Assembly (NCBI RefSeq): GCF_001984195.1
Contig: NZ_MTQN01000005.1
Location: 160,385-224,384 of the forward strand
DNA: 64,000 nucleotides
Direction: 5' to 3'
From: Kribbella sp. ALI-6-A
GTDB lineage: Bacteria; Actinomycetota; Actinomycetes; Propionibacteriales; Kribbellaceae
Shown here: positions 33,324 to 40,748 of the stretch, one piece after another
How positions within the stretch are numbered: the stretch's first letter is position 1
Layout: each line of letters opens with the position of its first letter
Notes under the pieces: generated by a model
The model's input: only the letters and a program-made list of their open reading frames with translations
The model's database searches: none
What the model was told of the DNA's origin: nothing
Position numbers and translations under genes: made by a program

Positions 33324-35276
33324 ATGAAGCGACGCTGGCTGTTCGGAGACCAACTGGGGCCTCACTTCCTGGACCGGCCCGACCAGCCGGCGCTGATGAT
33401 CGAGTCGCGGGCGGTGTTCGCCCGCAAGAGGTTTCACCGGCAGAAGGCCCACCTGGTGCTGTCCGCGATGCGGCACCGGGCGGCCGAGCTCGGCGATCAG
33501 GTCCGGTACGTGCGGGCCGACACCTATCGCGACGCCCTCGCCCAGGTGGACGAGGAGGTCTCGGTCTGCCGTCCCACGTCGTACGCCGCCGACCGGCTGG
33601 TGCGCGGGCTGGCCTCGGTCGAAGTGCTGCCGGCCCGAGGCTTCGCGACCAGCCGGGACGACTTCGAGCGGTGGGCGTCGCAGCGGGGTAAGAAGCGGCT
33701 GCTGATGGAGGACTTCTACCGGGACGCGCGGACTCGTCTCGATGTCCTGATGGAAGGCGATGAACCGGCCGGCGGCCGCTGGAACTTCGACCACGACAAC
33801 CGGGAGCCACCGCCGCGCCGGTCGCAGCTGGGGACAGCGCAGCCGTGGTGGCCGGACGAGGACGAGATCGACGAGCAGGTCCGGGCGGATCTCGACCGGT
33901 GGGAGCGCGAGGGCGACGTCCGGTTCGTCGGCCAGGACGGTCCGCGCCGGTTCGCCGCCACCCGCCGGGAAGCGCTGCACGTGCTGCGCGGCTTCGTCAG
34001 CGACCGGCTGCCGGACTTCGGCCCGTACGAGGACGCGATGCTCGCGCAGGACGACTGGATGGCACATTCGTTGCTCTCGGCCCCGATGAACCTCGGCCTG
34101 GTGGACCCGCTGGAGGCCGTCGAGCTTGCCGAGAAGGCGTATCGCGCCGGCGACGCCCCGCTGCGATCGGTGGAGGGCTACATTCGCCAGCTGATCGGCT
34201 GGCGGGACTACATGTGGCACCTCTACTGGCACTTCGGGCCCGACTACCGGCATCGGAACGCGCTGCTCGCCCACCGGCAACTCCCGGAGTGGTTCACCGA
34301 GCTCGACGCGGACGGAAGTGTCGACGCGCGCTGTCTGTCGGAGGTACTGCGGGGAGTCCGCGAGCACGGCTGGGTCCACCACATCCCCCGGCTGATGGTG
34401 CTCGGCAACTACGCGATGCAACGCGGCTGGCGCCCCGACCAGGTGACCGACTGGTTCCACCGGTCGTTCGTCGACGGCTACGACTGGGGGATGGTGGCCA
34501 ACGTCGTCGGCATGTCGCAGTACGCCGACGGCGGCCTGCTCGCGACCAAGCCGTACGCCGCGGGCGGCGCCTACATCGACAAGATGAGCGACTTCTGCGG
34601 CGGCTGCCGCTACAACCCCCGGCTGCGGGTCGGCCCGGATGCCTGCCCGTTCACGGCCGGCTACTGGTGGTTCCTCGACCGCAACGCCGACCGTCTCGAA
34701 GGCAACCACCGGATCGCACGCCAACTGTCCGCGCGCACGCGACTGTCCGACCTTCCCGCCGCGGCTCAACCGGGTCGGCGCCCACCTCACGCTCTTCCAT
34801 CACCTGCCGGGCGAGCATCTGAGCACCGTCGTTGCCGACCTCCGGGCGATTCGCCCCGAACCTTTCGACCTCGCGGTCACCGGCCCTCGGTTGCTCGGAC
34901 GTGGGGTCGCCATCGACCTGCAGTCGGCCCGGCTCTTGGCACTCCATCACGCACTGGCGACCCGGTGGCACCCGTGGCTCACCCCACAGGACCGGCAGCC
35001 GTTCCGCCCACACATCACGGTGCAGAACAAGGTGGACCCCGCCGAGGCCCGGAAACTCCACGCCACCCTCGGGCGAACCCAGCACTGGCCGACCGCCCTC
35101 GCGACCGGCTGGTCGATCTGGCGCTACCTCGGCGGCCCGTGGTCCGCAGAAAGCGAGATCGCCTTCACCCGCCAAGAAGACTGAACGACAGGTCCGTGCG
35201 GCGGCGCGCCAGAACGCGTGAACGACGAATCCGATCGCGTCCATGGCCAGTTGCTTCGCGCATCAAGCGCCCGTGA
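33324..35276 (+). CDS. FeS-type (6-4) photolyase/cryptochrome (FeS-BCP/DPRP), 3' end lost
   Basis: From ATG 33324. The start M-K-R-R-W-L-F-G-D-Q-L-G-P-H-F and the body follow the deoxyribodipyrimidine photolyase-related family. Four Cys at 337, 425, 428 and 441 have spacings 88, 3 and 13, the [4Fe-4S] ligand spacing known from PhrB of Agrobacterium, a (6-4) photolyase with FAD and a lumazine antenna. W-R-D-Y-M-W and G-M-S-Q-Y-A-D-G-G-L are typical FAD-domain segments. Native homology ends about residue 478 (R-L-S-D-L-P-A); the frame then runs on to 35276 in the wrong frame over the next gene. The lost tail is short, so activity is conceivable. It should repair UV lesions in light. Confidence 0.88.
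   Translation: MKRRWLFGDQLGPHFLDRPDQPALMIESRAVFARKRFHRQKAHLVLSAMRHRAAELGDQVRYVRADTYRDALAQVDEEVSVCRPTSYAADRLVRGLASVEVLPARGFATSRDDFERWASQRGKKRLLMEDFYRDARTRLDVLMEGDEPAGGRWNFDHDNREPPPRRSQLGTAQPWWPDEDEIDEQVRADLDRWEREGDVRFVGQDGPRRFAATRREALHVLRGFVSDRLPDFGPYEDAMLAQDDWMAHSLLSAPMNLGLVDPLEAVELAEKAYRAGDAPLRSVEGYIRQLIGWRDYMWHLYWHFGPDYRHRNALLAHRQLPEWFTELDADGSVDARCLSEVLRGVREHGWVHHIPRLMVLGNYAMQRGWRPDQVTDWFHRSFVDGYDWGMVANVVGMSQYADGGLLATKPYAAGGAYIDKMSDFCGGCRYNPRLRVGPDACPFTAGYWWFLDRNADRLEGNHRIARQLSARTRLSDLPAAAQPGRRPPHALPSPAGRASEHRRCRPPGDSPRTFRPRGHRPSVARTWGRHRPAVGPALGTPSRTGDPVAPVAHPTGPAAVPPTHHGAEQGGPRRGPETPRHPRANPALADRPRDRLVDLALPRRPVVRRKRDRLHPPRRLNDRSVRRRARTRERRIRSRPWPVASRIKRP
34753..35184 (+). pseudogene. 2'-5' RNA ligase-family protein, 5'-truncated
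   Basis: The frame (1 relative to the photolyase) begins without a start codon of its own inside the photolyase end and reads F-P-P-R-L-N-R-V-G-A then H-L-T-L-F-H and H-I-T-V-Q-N-K, the two H-x-T motifs of the LigT/2H phosphoesterase family. About 25 N-terminal residues are missing compared with relatives. The fusion boundary is near 34750-34760. Its usual function is hydrolysis of a cyclic nucleotide phosphodiester. Translation of the part is doubtful because no start precedes it in frame. Confidence 0.75.
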
Positions 35277-35331
35277 TGGACGTCACCTCTACAGCGGCAT
35301 TCCGGTGTCCAGCGCAGTGTTGAAACCAGTG

Positions 35332-36420
35332 ATGGCAAACGTTGCTTCTTCCCGTCGCCCGAAGCTGTGGACACCCGAACACGTGCTGGTCACGCGCTCA
35401 GCCGCGGAGCGCTCGCACACCCGCGAGATCTTGGCCCGTGTCGAAGCGGCCGGGGTCACCGACGTGACGTTCCTGCGTTCCGACCGAATCAGTGGGCTCG
35501 GTCGAAGTGACGAGCGGGCCGCCTACGCCCGCGCCAAAGCAACGCTCGCGGTGGTTGTCAGCCCGCCGTCGGCGCGCAAACTCGAGCCGATCGCTCCCAG
35601 CGCCGACTGGCGGTTGGATCTGGCCCGCGGGTGTCCGGCGCACTGTCAGTACTGCTATCTCGCCGGGTCTCTGGGAGGCCCGCCGATCACCCGTGTGTAC
35701 GCCGATCTCGATGACATCCTGGCCGGCATGGACGCCTACGTCGGGCAGGGCACCGTCACCTCGGCCGACGCTGCACGCGCCGGCGAAGGGACGACGTTCG
35801 AGGCGTCGTGTTACACCGATCCGCTCGGCATCGAGCCCATGACCGGCAGCCTCGCCGCGGCGATTGCGTACGTCGGTACGCATTCGTTCGCCGGACCGGT
35901 GCAGTTGCGGGCGACCACCAAGTTCGGCGCCGTCGACGCGCTGCTGGACCTCCCCCACAACGGACGGACGCGCATCCGCGCTTCGGTGAACGCCGACGCC
36001 GTCGCGGGACGCTTCGAGGGCGGCACCGATCCGATGCCTGTCCGGCTTGCCGGGCTGGGCGCGCTCGCCCGCTCCGGCTACCCGGTCGGGTTGACGATCG
36101 CGCCGATCATGCCGGTTGACGGCTGGGTCGAGCAGTACTCCGCCCTGCTCGACGCCGCTGCCGCAGCGCTTCCCACGAACGCCGACCTGACCGTCGAGTG
36201 CATCACCCACCGCTTCACGCCGGGCAGCAAGGAAGTGCTGGAGTCCTGGTACCCGCGGACCAAGTTGGAGATGGATCCGGATCGCCGTAGCCGTAAGTAC
36301 GGCAAGTTCGGGGCGGTCAAGTACGTGTACCCCGCCGCCGAGATGCGCGAGCTGCGCACGTGGTTCGAGAACGCACTGACCGAACGTCTTCCGACCGCTC
36401 GTTCGCTCTACTGGACCTGA
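35332..36420 (+). CDS. splB: Spore photoproduct lyase-family radical SAM protein
   Basis: From ATG 35332 the product has 362 residues: radical SAM motif C-P-A-H-C-Q-Y-C-Y (C-x3-C-x2-C, first Cys about 101), then F-E-A-S-C-Y-T-D-P, which aligns with the region of the H-donor Cys in Bacillus SplB (E-A-A-C-T-S-D). The C-terminal half has the barrel strands I-A-P-I-M-P and a terminal conserved Y-P. SPL homologues split the spore photoproduct or other thymine dimers, using SAM and no light. It follows the photolyase pair in the same direction. A start at 35218 would add an unlikely N-terminal extension. Confidence 0.88.
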   Translation: MANVASSRRPKLWTPEHVLVTRSAAERSHTREILARVEAAGVTDVTFLRSDRISGLGRSDERAAYARAKATLAVVVSPPSARKLEPIAPSADWRLDLARGCPAHCQYCYLAGSLGGPPITRVYADLDDILAGMDAYVGQGTVTSADAARAGEGTTFEASCYTDPLGIEPMTGSLAAAIAYVGTHSFAGPVQLRATTKFGAVDALLDLPHNGRTRIRASVNADAVAGRFEGGTDPMPVRLAGLGALARSGYPVGLTIAPIMPVDGWVEQYSALLDAAAAALPTNADLTVECITHRFTPGSKEVLESWYPRTKLEMDPDRRSRKYGKFGAVKYVYPAAEMRELRTWFENALTERLPTARSLYWT

Positions 36421-36427
36421 CCACGAC

Positions 36428-36465
36428 AGGCGGCCCGGCGCGAGGGGGAGGCTACCGGGCCGCCT
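36428..36465. terminator. Hairpin terminator after splB
   Basis: AGGCGGCCCGG (36428-36438) pairs with CCGGGCCGCCT (36455-36465), an 11-bp perfect stem with a 16-nt loop, starting 8 bp after the splB stop and between two convergent genes. Confidence 0.75.
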
Positions 36466-36508
36466 GCTACTGGTGATTCGTCGAACGAGCCATGGTGCGT
36501 GTGCTCAA

Positions 36509-36967
36509 CTACGATCCTGCCGGTACGTCGCCCCGCCAGGCCCCGGTCTCGGTGCCGCGGCTCTCGACGAACTCCTTGAACCGGCTCAGGTCACCTTTCA
36601 CTCGGCGGGAGATCACACCGGCCTTGTCGGCAACGTTCTCGGCGAAACCCTCGGGGTCGACGTCGATCTGCGCGGTGACCCGGGTCGTGTGGTCGCCCAG
36701 GCGGTGGAAGGTGATCACGCCGGCGTGGTCGGTGCCTGAGTCGGACTTCCAGGCCACCCGCTCGTCGGGGTGCTGCTCGGTGATCGTGGCGTCGAACTCG
36801 CGGGTGACGCCGCCGATGCTGGTCTTCCAGTGCAGGTGAGTGTCATCGATCTGGCGGACCTCGTCGACGCCGTCCATGAACTGCGGGAACGACTCGAACT
36901 GCGTCCACTGGTTGTAGATGGTGGTGACGTCGACATCGATGTCGATCGATTCGGTGGTGTTGCTCAT
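36509..36967 (-). CDS. SRPBCC-family protein (polyketide cyclase/lipid-binding fold)
   Basis: A 152-residue protein from ATG 36967 (CAGGAG before it) with the START/SRPBCC pattern: V-D-V-T-T-I-Y-N-Q-W-T-Q-F-E-S-F-P-Q-F-M, W-K-T-S-I-G-G and the long C-terminal helix after G-D-L-S-R-F-K-E-F-V. Such proteins bind hydrophobic ligands or act as cyclases; a similar set is found among osmotic/general stress proteins of actinobacteria, often beside PPOX genes as here. It is convergent with splB. Confidence 0.9.
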   Translation of the reverse strand: MSNTTESIDIDVDVTTIYNQWTQFESFPQFMDGVDEVRQIDDTHLHWKTSIGGVTREFDATITEQHPDERVAWKSDSGTDHAGVITFHRLGDHTTRVTAQIDVDPEGFAENVADKAGVISRRVKGDLSRFKEFVESRGTETGAWRGDVPAGS

Positions 36968-37114
36968 CCCTGCTCACTCCTGAGTCGTTGACTGCGCGCG
37001 GACACCGGCCAGGTACCCGAACCACCGACTGCACAACAGCTGCATAAGTTCGGCGTGCCCGCGAGCCGCCGGGGTACCTCGAGCCACAGCTTCCGGCAGA
37101 CGAAGGGCACACCG

Positions 37115-37621
37115 ATGACGACTTCGGACGACGCGGCGCACGTTGCTCAGTTGGTCGACCGCGCACAGATCAGCATGTTCACCACGATGACCGAGGACGG
37201 CCGGCACGTCAGCCGGCCGATGGCGTTGCAGGAGGTCGAGTTCGACGGGGACCTGTGGTTTTTCGCCTACGCCGACTCCGCCAAGGTCCGCGAGATCGAG
37301 GTCCACCCGGAGGTGAATGTGTCGTTCTCGAACGACAAGCAGAGCGAGTGGACGTCGATCAGCGGTACGGCGTCCGTTGTTCAGGACCAGGCGAAGGCCG
37401 AGGAGCTGTGGTCGGCACCGCTGAAGGCCTGGTTCCCGGACGGGCTGGACACGCCCGGGCTCACGCTGATCAAGGTGCACGCGACCAGCGCGGAGTACTG
37501 GGAGTCGCCGAGCAGCCGGGTCGTCAAGCTGCTCGGCGCCGCGGCGGCCGTGATCACTCGTGATCCGGACAAGTTCCCCGGCGACAACCAGGAGGTCAAG
37601 CTCGATCGGGGCGGCCGATGA
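37115..37621 (+). CDS. Pyridoxamine 5'-phosphate oxidase-like general stress protein
   Basis: From ATG 37115 (GAAGGG before it) a 168-residue split-barrel protein: A-H-V-A-Q-L-V-D-R-A-Q-I-S-M-F-T-T, D-G-R-H-V-S-R-P-M, and N-V-S-F-S-N-D-K-Q-S-E-W-T-S-I-S-G. This is the general stress protein 26 (YdaG) family, which binds FMN or a deazaflavin. The two stress-type genes (SRPBCC, PPOX) are divergent over a 147-bp gap. The stop overlaps ATG 37618, the start of a short truncated frame. Confidence 0.9.
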   Translation: MTTSDDAAHVAQLVDRAQISMFTTMTEDGRHVSRPMALQEVEFDGDLWFFAYADSAKVREIEVHPEVNVSFSNDKQSEWTSISGTASVVQDQAKAEELWSAPLKAWFPDGLDTPGLTLIKVHATSAEYWESPSSRVVKLLGAAAAVITRDPDKFPGDNQEVKLDRGGR

Positions 37622-37668
37622 CGTCGCGCACCGAACGCTTCGTCACCGCCCTGCGCGCACTCGAGCAG
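37618..37668 (+). pseudogene. First 17 codons of an NTF2/SnoaL-like gene
   Basis: Directly overlapping the PPOX stop (ATGA), M-T-S-R-T-E-R-F-V-T-A-L-R-A-L-E-Q looks like the start of a SnoaL/NTF2-like stress protein, but the following codons are unrelated. The piece right after it reads on the minus strand as A-R-L-R-A-L-W-T-A-L, the fragment of another gene. Both ends are cut. Confidence 0.45.
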
Positions 37669-37842
37669 TGCTGGTGGTCAGGGCGGTCCACAAGGCGCGC
37701 AGCCGGGCGTCGATGTCACCCTCCGGCGGCTGGGTGCAGTAGCGGCGGCGCCTCATCATTTCCCCGGGCTTGAGTCAGGCTGGGCCTCAGGCGGCCGGGC
37801 CGGGCTTCAGTCGGGGTGGTCCGAAGCTCGGTTGGTCGCTGC

Positions 37843-38664
37843 TCAGGGGCGAGTCACCTCGATCTGGAACTCGTGGACCCAGTTGTCCGGGTTGTCCGGG
37901 TCGAAGGCGAGGCAGACTTCGCGGGCGTAGCCGACGCTGCGGTAGCCGCCGTCGTCGATCCAGCGGGCCAGGAGTTGCATGCTTTCGTCCGCCTGGTCCA
38001 TCGAGCCTTGGTGGACGATGGTGGCGGCCGTCGGGAGTTCCGGCAGATCGAGCACCTGGTAATCGGCGCCGCCCTGTTCGGCCGCGTCGACGGTGACGGC
38101 GGCGTGGACGACAAGCGCGTCACCCTCGGCTTTCTCGTAGTAGGCCACCGGCGGCCCGGCCGGTTTCACGCCGGCGGCGTTGATCCGCTCCCAGACCTGC
38201 GCGTACAGGGGCTGGATGACCGGACCGATGTCCACCCCGTCGTAGCTCGCGGCGGTGGCAGACAACTCGGCGACCCGGATCGCCGGTACCGACTTCAGGA
38301 CGACGTCGTCCGTTGACATGTGACCCTCCCTCTCGATGATTCGGAGCCTCGCCTCGACGGCATCCAGCCGCAGCGCGTCACCGGCCAGCCGCGCCTCGAG
38401 CTCGGCCCGGCGCAGACGCAGCATGCCGCGCAGCTCCTCCGGGCCGACCTTGGCGTCGACAATGTCCTGGACCTGCTGCAGGGTGAAGCCCAGATCCTTG
38501 AGCGCGATGATCCGGTTGAGCCGCTTGAGCTGGTCGGCGCTGTAGTAGCGGTAGCCGCTGGTGCTGTCGATGACAGCCGGCCGGAGCAGCCCGAGCGCGT
38601 CGTAGTGCCGCAGCATCCGCGCCGACACCCGGCCGAACGCGGCAAAGTCTCCGATGGTGAACAT
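37843..38664 (-). CDS. MerR-family regulator with GyrI-like ligand domain (BmrR/TipA type)
   Basis: A 273-residue protein from ATG 38664: MerR winged helix (F-T-I-G-D-F-A-A-F-G-R-V-S-A-R-M-L-R-H-Y), coiled-coil dimerisation helix, then a GyrI-like effector-binding domain (about 125-270; E-G-D-A-L-V-V-H-A-A-V, G-S-M-D-Q-A-D-E-S-M and the terminal E-F-Q-I-E-V). Such proteins sense lipophilic cations or antibiotics and switch on export or detoxification. It is the last gene inside the island, about 100 bp from the attR-like repeat. Confidence 0.92.
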   Translation of the reverse strand: MFTIGDFAAFGRVSARMLRHYDALGLLRPAVIDSTSGYRYYSADQLKRLNRIIALKDLGFTLQQVQDIVDAKVGPEELRGMLRLRRAELEARLAGDALRLDAVEARLRIIEREGHMSTDDVVLKSVPAIRVAELSATAASYDGVDIGPVIQPLYAQVWERINAAGVKPAGPPVAYYEKAEGDALVVHAAVTVDAAEQGGADYQVLDLPELPTAATIVHQGSMDQADESMQLLARWIDDGGYRSVGYAREVCLAFDPDNPDNWVHEFQIEVTRP

Positions 38665-38767
38665 GGCTCCAGGGTGGGCCTTGACGCGGTGTCAAGGTCA
38701 ATTCCCGACAACCGTGCAGCGCGTGCGGAACTCACCTGATAACTCATCTCTATCGAACTGGCCCGAA

Positions 38768-38830
38768 AAAGCGGTGGCTAGGGGTTGGCGTCCCTCGTCG
38801 GCTCTCTGACCAGGGCTTATGCCTGGTGGC
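38768..38830 (+). repeat. attR-like repeat of the tRNA-Thr 3' end
   Basis: Partner of the repeat at 7867-7931. It has the anticodon-arm end, a broken T arm (TTGGCGT-CCCT in place of TTCGAGT-CCCCT) and the complete acceptor 3' strand, plus the flank CTCTGACCAGGGCTTA. Two single-base deletions and four substitutions separate the copies. No tRNA can be folded here. Confidence 0.85.
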
Positions 38831-38874
38831 ACGCCCGGCCCTCACACTTTGTCGACCGCCAACGTTCTGCTGGT

Positions 38875-39528
38875 ATGAAGCGAGTCGTCGAACCCAAAGT
38901 CCTGTACTTCGGCACCCCGGTCGTGCTGGTCAGCTCCCGCAATCCCGACGGCACCACCAATCTCGGGCCGATGTCGTCGGCCTGGTGGCTCGGGCACAGC
39001 GCGATGCTCGGGATGACCATCACCTCCCAGACGGTGCAGAACCTGGTGGAGCGGCCCGAGTGCATCCTCAACCTGGTCGAGCCTGCGATGGTCGCCGCCC
39101 TCGATCGGATCGCGCTGCTGACCGGGGCGGAGCAGATCCCCGAGTCCAAGCGGGCCCGCGGCTACCGGTTCGAGCCGGACAAGTTCGCGGCGGCGGGGCT
39201 GACCCGTCAGCCGGGCAGCCTGGTCGACGTCGACGCGGTGCACGAGAGCCCGATCAATCTCGAGGGCCGGATCGAGCGGATCCATCAGGTCGGCGAGGCC
39301 GGCAGCAACCTGCGAGCGCTGGAGATGACCGTCGCCCGGGTCCACGTCCGCGAGGATCTGTTGATGAACGACGACCGCTACATCGATCCGTTGCGCTGGG
39401 ACCCGCTCATCATGAAGTTCACCGAGTACTTCTCCGGAGGTGCTCCGGCGTACGAGTCGTCCCTGGCTCGTGGCTGGGCGATGCCTCCACTGGGCAGTTC
39501 GCCCACCACGCACCGGGCAGCAGGCTGA
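38875..39528 (+). CDS. Flavin reductase-family protein
   Basis: From ATG 38875 the product has 217 residues with the flavin-reductase-like FMN-binding split barrel: V-L-V-S-S-R-N-P-D-G-T-T-N-L-G-P-M-S-S-A-W-W-L-G at the flavin site, and C-I-L-N-L-V after it, as in the DIM6/NTAB family. It may supply reduced flavin to an oxygenase or act as an FMN protein of its own. No obvious ribosome-binding site. It starts about 45 bp past the attR-like repeat, so it is the first chromosomal gene on that side if the island call is right. Confidence 0.85.
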   Translation: MKRVVEPKVLYFGTPVVLVSSRNPDGTTNLGPMSSAWWLGHSAMLGMTITSQTVQNLVERPECILNLVEPAMVAALDRIALLTGAEQIPESKRARGYRFEPDKFAAAGLTRQPGSLVDVDAVHESPINLEGRIERIHQVGEAGSNLRALEMTVARVHVREDLLMNDDRYIDPLRWDPLIMKFTEYFSGGAPAYESSLARGWAMPPLGSSPTTHRAAG

Positions 39529-39556
39529 TCGAGCATCCCTCCAGAGCCGACCGAGG

Positions 39557-39883
39557 CTACTTCTCGACCGTTCCAGGTTCCCGGCTGATCGACTCCTGGT
39601 AGAGGTCGGCGTACGTGCGAGAGTCCTTGATCAGGTCGTCGCAGAAGGCAGCGACGTCGTTGCCGATCAGCTCGAGAACTCCCTTGCCGGACGCGGCTCC
39701 CTCTTCGAAGAACTCGACGATTCCCGGCAGCAGGTTCCCGTCGGTCAGGTCGACCGGTCCGACTTTGAAGAAGTACTTCTGCATCTCGCGGTAGACGATC
39801 TGGTAGTCCGGCGGCAGCGCCTTGACCCGCGCCACGTGCGCCCGCCACTGCTTCTTGCCCTCGATGATGTCCTGAATTCCCAT
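39557..39883 (-). CDS. DUF1048 protein
   Basis: From ATG 39883 (GGGAGG before it) a 108-residue protein: W-R-A-H-V-A-R-V-K-A-L-P-P-D-Y-Q, then F-F-K-V-G-P-V-D-L-T, and a charged helix G-K-G-V-L-E-L-I-G-N-D-V-A-A-F-C-D-D-L. Alpha-helical with no membrane helix. It is the third gene of a PadR operon with one base between its start and the preceding stop. DUF1048 function is unknown; the family is generally found beside PadR regulators. Confidence 0.88.
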   Translation of the reverse strand: MGIQDIIEGKKQWRAHVARVKALPPDYQIVYREMQKYFFKVGPVDLTDGNLLPGIVEFFEEGAASGKGVLELIGNDVAAFCDDLIKDSRTYADLYQESISREPGTVEK

Positions 39884-39884
39884 C

Positions 39885-40241
39885 TCAGCCTCCCAACCGG
39901 CCCAGTTTGCGTGCGACGTTGTTGTTCAACTGCTCGCGCCACCGGTCGCGATAGGTCCGGCTGCCTTCGCCCCCGGCCAGTGCCGCGCAGAAGCCCTGGA
40001 TGTCGTCCCCGAGCACCTCGCGGACGCTCTGCCCCTGCTCAGCCGTCTCTTCGAGCAGCCCCAAGGCCCCGTCGAGAATCGGCAGCAGGTTCCGGCCGCT
40101 GAAGTTCCCGTACGGAAGCAGGTGGGCTTTGATCTGCTCCCACGCCGCCCGGTAGTCGGCCGGCAACGCCTCGGCCCGGGCCTCGAACGCCTTCCACTCC
40201 CTGGTGAGATCACTGCCGGTCATCGTCTCCCAGATCTTCAT
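39885..40241 (-). CDS. DUF1048 protein
   Basis: From ATG 40241, which overlaps the PadR stop (ATGA), a 118-residue protein of the same family as its downstream neighbour: K-A-F-E-A-R-A-E-A-L-P-A-D-Y-R, G-R-N-L-L-P-I-L, and V-R-E-V-L-G-D-D-I-Q-G-F-C-A-A-L. The pair probably forms heteromers. An upstream start at 40289 lies in the PadR gene and is less likely. Presumed to act with PadR in stress or membrane responses; not known. Confidence 0.88.
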   Translation of the reverse strand: MKIWETMTGSDLTREWKAFEARAEALPADYRAAWEQIKAHLLPYGNFSGRNLLPILDGALGLLEETAEQGQSVREVLGDDIQGFCAALAGGEGSRTYRDRWREQLNNNVARKLGRLGG

Positions 40242-40564
40242 CTCCCGCCCTCCCTGAGCTTCTCGATCCGTGTGCTGACGTACTCCCACTTCGCCCAGAA
40301 CGTCGCGAGCTCTTTGCGGCCCGCGGCGTTCAGCGCGTAGAACTTGCGCGGCGGCCCCTGCCCGGACGGTCGCTTCGTCACCTTGACCAGCCCATTGCGC
40401 TCCAACCGCAACAAGATCGTGTAGACCGTGCCCTCGACGACATCGGCGAAGCCGAGCTCGTTCAGCCGGCGCGTGATGTCGTACCCGTAGGTCTCCTCAC
40501 TGCCGATGATCTGCAGCACACAGCCCTCGAGCGTGCCCTTCAGCATCTCCGTCAGGTCGTCCAT
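40238..40564 (-). CDS. PadR-family regulator
   Basis: From ATG 40564 (M-D-D-L-T-E-M-L-K-G-T-L-E) a 108-residue winged-helix protein; the frame continues six codons further to 40582. The signature Y-G-Y-D-I-T-R-R-L-N-E-L-G-F and the wing V-V-E-G-T-V-Y-T-I-L-L-R-L-E-R-N-G-L are typical of PadR/LadR regulators. It starts an operon with two DUF1048 genes. Regulators of this kind repress their own promoter and often sense phenolic or antimicrobial compounds. Confidence 0.93.
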   Translation of the reverse strand: MDDLTEMLKGTLEGCVLQIIGSEETYGYDITRRLNELGFADVVEGTVYTILLRLERNGLVKVTKRPSGQGPPRKFYALNAAGRKELATFWAKWEYVSTRIEKLREGGR

Positions 40565-40748
40565 CGTGATCCTCTTCAGCACTCGCAGTACTCAGTGGCA
40601 CCGAGTACCACTACACAGTAGCACTAGGTAGACGGACCGTGCGAGGGCAACCACAGAGGCCTCTACGTCACTTCCCCGCGATGCAGGGTTCTCACAGGTC
40701 TCTAACACCGATTACGGCTTGGCTGAAAGCTCATGCATCCTGGCATCC

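Noticed and set aside
33308..34790. The MMPL frame stays open to 34790, giving an apparent 1015-residue fusion
   Set aside because: The additional 490 residues are antisense to the photolyase gene and contain no membrane helices; the real border is near 33308.
36428..36465. Possible regulatory palindrome at 36.4 kb
   Set aside because: It sits after a stop codon between convergent genes and forms a simple GC-rich stem, so a terminator explains it.
38768..38830. Second tRNA-Thr gene
   Set aside because: No D arm or 5' acceptor strand precedes it and the T arm is disrupted, so it is a partial copy only.
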